This document shows positions 24,650 to 35,286 of a DNA stretch of 64,000 bases, piece after piece. A model generated the notes under the pieces. The model made no database searches, was not told the origin of the DNA, and was given only the letters and a program-made list of their open reading frames with translations. The stretch is from positions 18,343,501 to 18,407,500 of the forward strand of contig CM072801.1 in assembly GCA_037013495.1 (NCBI GenBank), in the 5' to 3' direction. A program made the position numbers and the translations under genes. Within the stretch, counting starts at the first letter, position 1, and each line of letters opens with the position of its first letter. The DNA comes from Hippophae tibetana. Taxonomy: Eukaryota > Streptophyta > Magnoliopsida > Rosales > Elaeagnaceae.

Positions 24650-25800
24650 AAACCCCAATGATTATGAAGTTATTCACATAGGAGATCTAAGGCATGAAAA
24701 ATCTATAAAGATTAACTCTAAAGTGACCCCTTTATTGAAAGCTATGTTTGGTGATTTTCTGCAGGATAACGTTGACCTTTTTGCATAGAAGGCTGAAGAC
24801 ATGTCTGGTATCGATCCTGACATCATTTTCCATGAATTATGTGTCGACCAAACTAAAAAATTGGTCCAGCAAAGAAAACGTAAGTTCGCCCGAGATTAGA
24901 GTGATGTCATAAAAAAGAAAGTTAATTCTTTGAAAAATATGGTATGGGTTCGTGAGGTCATGTACCCAAATTGGTTATCAATTGTGGTGTTAGTGAATAA
25001 ACTAGGTGGAGAACATCAGATGTGTGTTGATTTTACACACTTGAATAAGGCGACACCAAAGGACTATTTCACATTGCCTAATATTGATCGATGAGTCAAT
25101 GTCATAGCTAGTTTTGAATCGATAAGTATTATGGATGCTTATTTGGGTTACCATCAAATCCGAATGCACCCTAGAGACAAAGAAAAAGTAGCATTCATCA
25201 CGAAAGAAGGCATCTACTATTATACAAGGATGCCCTTCGGATTGAAAAACATAGGGGCTACTTACCAAAATATGGTCAATAAAATGTTCAAAGACAAAAT
25301 TGGCCAAAATATGGAGATCTATGTCGACGGCATGATGGTAAAAACCAAGTATTCCAAGAACCACATTTCTGATCTCAAGGAATTCTTCGCTATAATCAGT
25401 AGTTATAAGATACTGCTAAACTGAAAAAGTGCATCTTTGGGGTAACCTCGGGAAAATTCAGGGTATTTGGTATCATCTAGGGGTATAGAAGCCAATCCTT
25501 ACAAATTTTTGGCCTTGTTAAATATGAGGTCTGTAAGCTTCCTTAAGGAAGTTCAACAATTGGACGGTCGTATAGTTGCAATCAATCATTTTATCTCTAA
25601 ATGTACCAAAAAATGTCCACCGTTTTTTCGATTATTGAAGAAAAACAAGGAGTATGCTTGGGATAATGATTGTGAACAAGCTTTTCAATCCATTAAAGAT
25701 TATTTGGGAAGAGCACCTCTTTTGACCAATCCTATTGTAGGTGAGGTGTTATACATATACATGTCTTTCATGAATAAAGTCGTCAGTGTCGTTTAATAGT
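24650..25800 (+). pseudogene. Tat reverse transcriptase
   Basis: Motifs in order: QTKKLVQQRKRKFA, then MCVDFTHLNKATPKDYFTLP, YHQIRMHPRDKEKVAF, YYYTRMPFGLKNIGATYQ, and the catalytic site as YVDGMMVK. The second Asp is Gly, so the polymerase site is dead. The connection domain continues with GIEANPYKFLALLNM, FLKEVQQLDGRI and CEQAFQSIKDYL. Stops occur near 24900, 25094 and 25424. Confidence 0.9.
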
Positions 25801-26800
25801 TGATAGAGATGGGAAATAACACTTTGTTTCTTATGTAAGTCACTCCTTGATGGGAGCACAACAGATATATCCCCCATTGGATAGGACAAAATTCAAAATA
25901 AGAATAATGGCACGTAAAATAAGGCATTACTTTGGTGCCCACAAAATAGTAATCCTCACTTTTACCCCTCAAAAACATCTTAGGTAAGTCAAATCAATCT
26001 GGTTGCCTATCTCAAATAGCCATGGATTTAAGTGAGTTTGAGATACACTATAAGTCGTTGTCAGTAATTAAGGGACAAGCCCTTATAGATTTTGTCACTG
26101 AATGGACTCAGGAGTGTACTCCAATATCAAAGAACATAGAACTAGCATCTATAGTACTAATACCTACCCCCACATTTTATATAGAGAAGGTATATGTTGA
26201 TGGAGTGAGCAACTCGAAAGGATCAAGGATTAAAATTGTAATATTTACTTCAATAAGGGGTTTGATAGAGCAATGTCTTCGTATCACTTTTTAGGAAACC
26301 AATAATGTGGCTGAATATAAGGTATTGCTCTTTACCTTACACTAATTGATAACTTTGGAAGCTAAAAACGTATTGATCTATAGCGACTCGCGGCTTGTAG
26401 TAAACCAAGTGAATGAAGAGTTTGAGTCTAAAGAAGAAAAGATGAAACGTTATATGCAAGAGGTAAAACAATGAGGGTAGCCTTTGAAGTATTTGAGATT
26501 AAACAAATTCCTCGAGGGAGAAATGCACATGGCGACTCCTTAGCCATATTAGCATCAACATTGAACTCAGACTTAAAGCTGGTGATCCCAGTATCATGTT
26601 TGTCGAGTCCTAGTATCGGGAAAGATACAATTAAGGATCAAACTCAGTCGGATATCAATTCTACAACTCATACTTCTTGGTTGACCTCGTACTTAGAATA
26701 CCTCGTCAATGATGCCCTACCAGAGGACAATGAATTAGCTCACATAATTATGACTAAGGATAAAAAATATACCCCTATCCAACGGGTGTTGTATCGAAAG
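25801..26800 (+). pseudogene. Tat RNase H region
   Basis: After RT, degenerate frames give MDLSEFEIHYKSL and KGQALIDFVTEWT. An archaeal-type RNase H-like piece follows: YVDGVSNSKGSRIKIV, then NNVAEYK and LIYSDSRLVVNQVNEEF. The linker KQIPRGRNAHGDSLAILAS leads into integrase. A duplicated RNase H in this position is a Tat-lineage trait. Confidence 0.8.
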
Positions 26801-27906
26801 CATTATGGTGGACCGTGGCTAAAATGTTTACTCCCCTCAGAAGCTCAAATTGTTTTGAGTGAATTACATGGGGGACAATGTGGTGCCTACTCTAGAGGAA
26901 GAACCTTTTTTCTCAAAGAATCATCTGACAGGGTTATCATTGGCCTACCCTTCTCAAGGATTGCATCGCTCATGTCAAAAATGTGATAGATTCCAAAGGC
27001 ATGCCAATGTACCATATCAACCAGCCAATGACTTGAAGTCTATTATAAGTCCATGGCCATTTCAAAAATGGGGATGAGATATTGTTAAGCCCTTACCTTT
27101 CGCCACTGGCCAAAGAAATTTTTTAAATGTAGCAACTGATTATTTTTCTAAGTGGATAGAGGCAGAACCACTAGCGAGAATTTAGGAGGTGGACATCTAA
27201 AAATTTATTTGGTGAAATATCATATGTAGATATGGTCTGCCTTATGAATTAGTCATTAATAATGGTCGACATGTCACAGGTCAATAGTTAATATCTTTTT
27301 GCGATAAAATGGGCATCAAACTATCCCGTTCCATTCATTATAGACCATAAGCAAATGGTAAAGTCGAGTCGTCTAACAAAAAACTTGTCAATATATTGCG
27401 AAAATGTTTGGAAGGGGCAAAAGTTAAATGGAAGGATGAATTTCCCGGCGTTCTTTGGGCAATAAGAACCACCATTAGGTTATCAATGAGGGAAGTCCTT
27501 TTTTTCTCGCCTATGGTATAGAAGAAGTTATACCCTAGGAGATACACGAACCCACTCTCTGGTCAAGGATCATGCAACAAGATAATGACTACCTCAGAAA
27601 TGAGGACTTTTTATTGGCAGAAGAAAGAAGGGAAGAAGCTTTGATATGAATTGAATCACAAAAAGAGTGGTTCAAAAGACGTACAATAGATTCTTCAAAC
27701 ACAAAAGCTTCAGTATATGGGAGTGGGTCTTATGGAAATCATTGGGAAACAAAGTTGACACTACCTATGAAATTTTTTCCATAGTATGGGAATGCCCTTA
27801 TCGAATATATGATATCACTCCAAAAGGGTCTTATTTGATTGAATATGATGGAACAAAGGAAAAGTTGAGTTGGAATGGGGAGTACCTTAAGAAATACTAT
27901 GTATGA
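26801..27906 (+). pseudogene. Tat integrase
   Basis: The N-terminal zinc-binding piece reads HGGQCGAYSRGRT and then CQKCDRFQRHANVP. The core domain has WPFQKWG-DIVKPLP, ATDYFSKWIEAEPLA and YGLPYELVINNGRH (the catalytic D reads N in INNGRH), then a decayed ANGKVESSNK. The C-terminal end is YRIYDITPKGSYLIEY and ends near 27906 with WNGEYLKKYYV. Several stops are present. Confidence 0.85.
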
Positions 27907-28008
27907 AATCTAGTAATCAATATAAGGAAAAATTATGTTGTATTTTGAGCTCACCTATATGTTACATTATAACATGAAGAAATCATTTAATTTCCCCCCA
28001 ATTTGGGG

Positions 28009-28350
28009 GAGGGAGTCAACTGACCCTGCTACTTGGGATGCGGGATACATCCCTTGCCTCATGATTAGAGGAAAGAGTCTACTGACCCCCTACGTAAGAT
28101 ACGGGATACGTCCCACGAAAGAGCTTTGAGTTCTATGGAAAACCTTCTCTTTATGACCACATTTAGGGGTTGAATTAAATTTTTCCCTTACTTGTCTTCT
28201 TTCTCGTGAAAATAAATGTTGTGACCCCTCATGATTAGAGGAAGGAGTTAACTGAACCCCCCCTCCACTTGGGATGCATGATACGTCCCATGCCTCCTGA
28301 TTTGAGGAAGGAGTCCATTGATCCCTCCACTTGGTATGTGAGATATGTCC
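28009..28350. repeat. Imperfect 60-70-bp tandem repeats downstream of integrase
   Basis: Four degenerate units in two pairs (about 28009-28125 and 28226-28350). Each contains a form of CATGATTAGAGGAAGGAGT, a CTGACCCC-type run, CCACTTGGGATGC and GATACGTCCCA. Short repeat arrays in this position are known in Tat-type elements. Confidence 0.75.
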
Positions 28351-28539
28351 TAAACACATCACCAAGACCTAGACTACACATCAATAAGAAATCGACAACA
28401 CATTTATTCCAACAATGTAACATCAATATAGGTAAATGAAATGTATAAATTTCATTACACTATTTCGCGAAACAAATTACAATCCTTATAGCCAAAAAAT
28501 ATAGTTATTAAAAACAAGAACTCCAAGCTACATTATATG

Positions 28540-31500
28540 GTTTTTCACTTGTGTGCGAGATGTGCTTTGAGGTTCTCTGATATAGGAGCCTTTCGAGTAT
28601 TGTTATCGAGTGCCCTATGTTTCCAATACTCTACCAATTTGCACAAATCATCCCGTTCCTCCTTATATATATCTCTTTCATGACAAACAGACTTCAATTT
28701 ATTACATGTATCTATTAATTCTTGCTCTATGATTCCATAAAGAGTTTTCAAGATACACAACTCTTGATCTACAAATTCGAATGCTTCACGATAAGTTTCA
28801 ACCTTATTTTCTTAATCTTTTACAAGAGCTATGACCTGTATTAAGATTATATGAAAATAAATACAAGTTGCTTACATCAAGCACATGTCTGGCCATCATA
28901 TGCCAGATCATTCCCTTTTCTTGTTACAAGATGCATAAATATGAGGTTGGTCTTTGGGCACCCCAAAATGGTGATACAATTCATCTTGTGCATCAAGATT
29001 ATTAAACATCCCACCTTTAATCAGGTCATTTATACCACTCTTTTCACCCCGCCCTCTTTTTAAGGGGTATATGCTTTGCAAAGGACTCATACCATCTCCT
29101 AACGGAGACAAGCTCTTACCAAGTCCTATACTATCAAATCATTGTGCATTTAGAAGAAAGGGTTAACTTACCCTACCATATTTTTTGGTAAGAATGCTAA
29201 CCTAATGTAGCTTCACAAATGACCTTTTATTCACATAGCAAGGTGAGACATGGATTGCCTTTGATATTTTCATCGGCCCATCCACTAGTATGCCGAGAAG
29301 GATCTGATTTACCTATTTGCTAAGGGTGGGGTCTCTTGGTTTCTCACAATAGGAAGAACTTTAGTGGTTTGTGACAATACTTCTAGGGTATAAAAAACAT
29401 GACCTCATTTCAATTACGTCATCTAAATACACTTGGCTATAATCCATTATTCTAAACACACAGCCTCAAACAATATTTTGGTTTTTCTCAAGTCGTGTGT
29501 AACTTTATAATATTTTGTGATTGGATAAATCACACAAATGATAGGAAGGACATTAAATAGAAATAAAACCATGGTTTTAATGGCCATAAAAATTGAAATT
29601 CCAAAAATATTCCTTATATCAAATGTACATCCAAAAATTACATCTCAAACGAATAAATACAACGAGGCATTTTCTATGGAGTTTCCTCTTCAATCATCCC
29701 TCCAAGTTAGTTGGTGGGTGTAACCTCATCACCATGAGGTGAAGGTTAGAGAGTATCATTTGGAGGCATCTTAGACCCACTACTTTGAAAAGCTCACATC
29801 AAAGTAAAGTAAGGTACTGTTAGCTCCAACTTTTTCGCCTGAGCCTTGAGGCTACTAACAATGAAACTCACACCATTTATATAGGCTTTAGTGCACTTCA
29901 CTTTTAAAGTATCTACCAAGGTTAAAAGCGAGCTCACTTGATCTAACAATGCATACACCTAACTTTTCATTGTTTGAGCCTTTTCTTCAGCATCTTTGGC
30001 GACCTGTTTGGCCTTCTTAGCTATCTGTTAGAAGTGATTAGCTCATTGTCCATGTTCAAAATAGTAGTTATCCATTTTTTTTCAATTTTTTAGTTTTATC
30101 TTATAGGCCGCTCTCCATTTTTAACAATCTGGCCTCGTACTCAGCCATAAGGACATCCTCCTATTTCACAACCTTATCAAATTTTGTGATCTGTAAGCGA
30201 CTAGCCTCTACTTCATGCTTATAACCTCTCAGGGATAGCTTGCTCTCTCTTGCTAAACATATGACATGTATACATTAACAAATCGATGAGTCATAATGCA
30301 GATGATAAGTACAAAAATGAAAAGATGATATAAAAACTCATTTCAATCATGCGATCTACCATCAGCTCATAATGCAGATGATAAGTACAACAATGAAAAG
30401 ATGATATAAAAACTCATTTCAATCATGCGATCTGCCATCAGCTCATAATGCAGATGATAAGTACAAAAATGAAAAGATGATATAAAAATTCATTTCAATC
30501 ATGCAATCTGCCATCAACTCGGCATTTGTACTACCTTCCGTTCTATGGATAGCCCTAACTTGGGACCTGTTAGCATCAGTGCCAAAATGGTGAAATAGGT
30601 CCCTCTTTAGGTCAATTTTCCCAAATATCCCTTCATTGAAATAGGTCATCGGAGTGTCCAACACTATGATGTCCTTCAAGATGACTTCATCAAACTTTAA
30701 GTCATCTATATTCATAGCCTCCATACTTGGGGTGTACTCTTCCCCAAACTTTCACTTTTTGGTGGCCTCATGATTAGGAAGTGGGAGAGAACTTGGTTGA
30801 CCAGACACTACATGAGAGGTTACAACCTCTGTTGTGGGTGTGACCTCCATGGGTTCTAGATCTGGCGATGTGGATTCCAAGCATGGATAATTGGGAACCA
30901 AGTCTTGGACACCATAAGTCTCTATTAAATCTTCTAGGTCGATATGGGAGTAAATCTATACCTGTACAAGGAAAGTAAAAAGTCAATAAAATGGTACAAA
31001 CCATGAACTAAAGTAGTTACCTCGTAAACAAAATAATGAACTGAATACTCATCTATGTATTCCTTCCATAGCTTTCAGACGAGCTACAGTAATAATTTTT
31101 CAATAGCTTTCATGCGAGGTATTCTGTAGCTCGATCCTCTTAATCTTCTCCTTGCCATTTGGATCTAATTTGTTCATTAGTTTCCTTGCACGAGGTTGGG
31201 TGGTACTAAAATGATGATTCTAAGTGTAACAGACAGGAACATCTACCCTGTTACCCCAATTATCCCCAATAATATAAAAATACTTGTCCTTCTAACCTGA
31301 ACTATTGTCGGGGGGGTTTAAGATGAAGCATATGTCCAATAACACATGATATATATACTTTTACTTTATCTAAGTCGTTCTTCTTCAAACAATACAAGTT
31401 CCTAAGCTTGTCTTCTATAAGATCTATCTCGTGTTCACCAATGACCACATAGAGACACATAAGAGTTTTCCACCCATTAGGATTTACTTGGGCAAAATTG

Positions 31501-32011
31501 ATATTGAAAGTATTAAGGGCATAAGCTACCAACCTAGGGAAGAGACATTGAAGTCCAATTTTAAAGACCGCTAGATGTATTACCCACTACCCCATAAGGG
31601 GATCATCAGTATCATGTAGATGAGGAGGTACTGGCATTAAACCTACGTGGGGAAGGATGTCATATTTTTTCCTAAGCTCAATTAGATTGTTCGTTACTAG
31701 AATGCTAGGCATCTTTTCAATTTGACGTTTGTCTTTAGTCCTATGAGTAGGTTCACCCTAACTCTCACGCTTTTTAGGATGAGGAACTTTGGTGGTTGCT
31801 GATATAGTTATCCTAATGATAGGTACATGACCTTCGAAGATGATAAAGAGATCGCTCAGAATCCCGATGAGGTAAGGAGAGAAAGAATGCTCTCCTTGAT
31901 TGGTGTCCCTGAAATAGGCCTTTTATCACTACTCCTAGTTCATGACAACCTAGTCATTAAACAAACTATATCATTTGATATTTCTTTGGAAGGATCCCCT
32001 TTCGAAGGCAT
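28540..32011 (-). pseudogene. Antisense coding region of the Tat element, degenerate
   Basis: Coding sequence on the strand opposite to gag-pol. A likely start at 32011 gives MPSKGDPSKEISND. Further on comes NLIELRKKYDILPHVGLMPV, then the best open part (31532-31302) with AYALNTFNINFAQVNPNGWKT. After a frame change come YFYIIGDNWGNRVDVPVCYT and ARKLMNKLDPNGKEKIKRIE. This order resembles the plant putative gypsy-type transposon domain. A second part (30724-30520) reads DLFHHFGTDANRSQ. Highly charged coiled-coil-like pieces follow (KKAKQVAKDAEEKAQTMKS near 30000; CHERDIYKEERDDLCKLVEY near 28680). Function is unknown. Stops and frameshifts make it non-functional here. Confidence 0.65.
30291..30518. 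repeat. Three tandem copies of a 76-bp unit
   Basis: Near-identical units start at 30291, 30367 and 30443 (CATAATGCAGATGATAAGTA). On the minus strand each unit contains the end of an apparent exon of the antisense coding region (ELMADRMIEM) and the following AT-rich, intron-like stretch. High identity suggests a late duplication. Confidence 0.95.
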
Positions 32012-32045
32012 GTTCTTAGTAGGGACTTTCTTAGGAAAAAGGTAA

Positions 32046-34018
32046 ATGATAATTGTATTTTATATAGTTATTTTCATCTATTTTATTAATTATAATTGCT
32101 ATGTTCTTGATATTTTTAGTTAATTTTAGTTTAATAAATTAATATTTAGTGTTTATTTGTTAAGGAATATATTTTTAAAAAATTTAAATAATTTGAATCG
32201 AAAAAGTACTTAATTGCAAATTTATGTCTAAAAATATAATTTCAATTAAAAGAGTACTTAATTACAATTAATAAAAGTCTAAAATATAATTTGAATTAAA
32301 ATCGGGCTTAATTGTAAGTAACAAAAGTTTAAAAGTTAATTTAAATTAGAAAAGGGCTTAATTGCAATTAAAGAAAGTTTAAATGTTAATTTGAATTAAA
32401 TTGGAGGACCAAAATGAAATTAAGGAAAGTTATTTTCTACGCAAGAACCAAAAGGCCACGCGTGCCATCACAAACGCGCCACACCAACCGTGCGATCAAG
32501 CAACAAACGGCTACGATGAGGCGTGTTAGACCAGACACGACAAAAGAGATTGGACGTTGGATTTCAGGTGCACAGCTTGGCGCACCACGTGGGGCCCACT
32601 TGTCGCGTAGGTCGGCATGTAGGGTGGGACCCACGTGTCTATTACGCATTTGCCAAAAGCCGTGATCCCGTGCGACGCATTCTATATAATCTTCGTGTGC
32701 CTATCCATCCAACAAATGATACAATGCCACGTGTCTATATTAATTCCTACAGCTAATGAGAAGAGGACATATGGCACGTATTCGGTAAACCGAAAGCACG
32801 GAAATGGCGCACGTTTCCTGTCGCGCCTTTGTCTGCCACATGTCTCCCGCACCATGATTTCGTGTGTGTGTGATCACATGCAACCGTTGCCCTCCCCCAA
32901 TGAAATGATGCCATGTGTCTATATTAATTCTTTCAGCCAATCAGATCTCGACACGTGGCACGCAGATTGAATTAAAAAAATCAAAAACGGTGCCCTTTGT
33001 TTCATGTCTTCCACGCATATTATAAAATAACAATTTCGATATTCATTTTCGTACATGTGGCTGTGGACTTAAAGAAAAATGTCCCCCACGTGTTTTATTT
33101 TTATTTTCGATGTAAAATGTCTCCCGCGTGTCTAAAAAATGTATTTTTTTATATGTATATTTCTTGCTATAAATAGGGCATTTATTGCTAAAAAATAGAG
33201 TTTCAGTTTTTGAGTTTGATTTTTAGGTTCATGATCTGGACAGTGGTACACGTAGAAGTCATTTTTGACTTCTATTGTGTTCTGCGTGTGCCAAATATTT
33301 AGAAGGAGATGAAGTTTTAATTTTCTTTGTGTTCTTAAGCAAAATTCCTTAATTGTTGTAATTTTAATTTTTATTTATGAAGTAATTAAATTTTTCGAGG
33401 GTTGTGTTTTACCTAAATTTATGAAGCTTGAGTTTAATTATTTTTGAATGATTTATAAGACTTTTAATTTGTTTATTCTATTTGTGCTTAATGTTTTTGA
33501 TTATTGGAAAATTTATCAAATGATCTGTGTCACTTAAATAAACTTAAGAAAGATATTTTTGTGGATATTGCTCGTGTTTAGGGTAACATGTATGATGAAA
33601 GGAGAGGAACATTCTTTATTTTATATGCAATTATTGGAGAACTTTGAACGTAATGAATCTTGGTGAATTTAATTCCCATAGGAATATAGTGAATTATTTT
33701 AGCAAGGTGCGTCTATTTGTTATCGGAAGAGACATATGGATAAAATTAGTAGTTCTCTGTTAACAAATTAAATGTACAAAAAATATAAATCAAAAGAAAA
33801 TAATATGATTTGAGTGGATTAATTTGGTGAAAAACTACAATCCTAGAGTTCTTTTATTTTGTTATAAAACTTTGTAGTTAACTTTTCCAAATCAACGATT
33901 GTTTTGGATAAAATCAGAGTGAAATAATTTTAGTACTCAACAAACTATAGTAACAAATCTCCGTGGAAACGATAACTCACTTATCAAATTTTATTACATG
34001 TGATCGTGTATACTTGCA
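32046..34018 (+). repeat. LTR-like block inserted in the Tat element, CACGTG-rich
   Basis: AT-rich start, then a GC-richer segment (32440-33130) with five CACGTG motifs, then a canonical TATA box (GCTATAAATAGGGC near 33167). It ends with TCCGTGGAAACGATAACTC and GTGTATACTTGCACG, typical of Athila/Tat LTR 3' ends. It is probably a solo LTR of another family, read on the plus strand. Its exact ends and target duplication are not resolved. The stretch 34019-34193 after it is unassigned. Confidence 0.5.
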
Positions 34019-34193
34019 CGTTTTATGCTCTTCCAAAAGAGACAACAATAAACCACCGCTTTTCCTTTACGAGACATGGAAAGTAAGATTAAGATAAAGA
34101 AATCACCTAAATTATATGATGTAGGTCCTTTAAGTTGTGACCTAAAGATAGAATAACGGGTTGATTCCCAACTGATGTCATTAATCAAATGTG

Positions 34194-34837
34194 CTAAAAT
34201 TCTCGGAAAACAAATTTAACTAAGTTAAAATAGGTAAGGTAAAAGTGAATTTTTCTACTATTTATAAATAGGAGAGAAAAGTTGAAAAGTTTACTTAGTG
34301 AATAAAATTAATTAAAGAAATATAATTTTTAATGAATTAGTTACCTTGTAATTATGAAAGCTCATACGAGATAGTTTATCTAAATGATTATACGAGCTCG
34401 TTGTGTCAATTTTTTTACTTTATGACATAAGTTGAAGATTATACAAGGAAAAAGTATTCCCTTGACTTCTCAAAATCAAGGGAATAATGGAGTTAATATT
34501 TGGTATTATCAAAGCTGCCCTAAAATTCTCGGAAAAAAAATTTAACTAAGTTAAAATAGGTAAGGTAAAAGTGAATTTTCCTACTATTTATAAAGGGGAG
34601 AGGAAAGTTGAAAAGTTTACTTAATGAATGAAATTAATTAGAGAAATATAATTTTTAATGAATTAGTTACCTTCTAATTAGGAAAGCTCGTACCAAATAG
34701 TTTATCTAAATGATTATACAAGCTCATTGTGTCAAATTTTCTACTTTATGACATAAGTAGAAGATTATACAAGGAAAAAGTATTCCCTTGACTTCTCAAA
34801 ATCAAGGGAATAATGGAGTTAATATTTGGTATTATAC
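34194..34837. repeat. 326-bp tandem duplication abutting the 3' LTR
   Basis: Units begin CTAAAATTCTCGGAAAA at 34194 and 34520 and are over 90 percent identical. The first unit ends with the same GAGTTAATATTTGGTATTAT that forms the polypurine-to-LTR border of the second. The duplication therefore included the first bases of the 3' LTR. Confidence 0.9.
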
Positions 34838-35286
34838 ATGTAACAAGTATGCTACCTATAAAACTATGGTACCTCGCTACTATATAGCGAGGTGATGAAG
34901 GTGAATACTTGATGAAGATAAGGACCTAATGAAGATGAAGATCTGATGGGTCTGGATCTCTACCATAGAGCGACCTCGATATATAGCGAGGTGATGAAGA
35001 TCAAGACCTGATGAGTATGAAGCACTATACCATAGAGCGACCTAAGTGATCAATTTAAAAACTTCAAATAATTTGTATACAGTGACCTAGATAGTAAAAA
35101 TTGAGTTGTATGTATTTTAATATGTATTCTAGTTTCTTGTATGATAGTTTCTACCCATGCAACCCATACACCTATCTAGGTGTTATATATACCTCTTCAA
35201 TGGGGAGAATACATGATCTGTTCATTTTACCAATATTTTCTACTCACTAAAAATCACTAAAATCCTTAACATATAAAATTCTCTCA
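34823..35286 (+). repeat. 3' LTR of the Tat element
   Basis: Aligns with 21650-22115. It begins TATTTGGTATTATACAT (TG changed to TA) and ends ATTCTCTCA, followed by the target duplication CTTAT. Many substitutions separate the two LTRs, so the insertion is old. Confidence 0.9.

Noticed and set aside
28009..30518. Regular repeats that might suggest a CRISPR array
   Set aside because: Units are contiguous tandem copies without unique spacers, in a plant retrotransposon.
32414..32970. Four overlapping frames on both strands
   Set aside because: Overlap on both strands in the GC-rich LTR segment indicates stop-codon scarcity, not genes.
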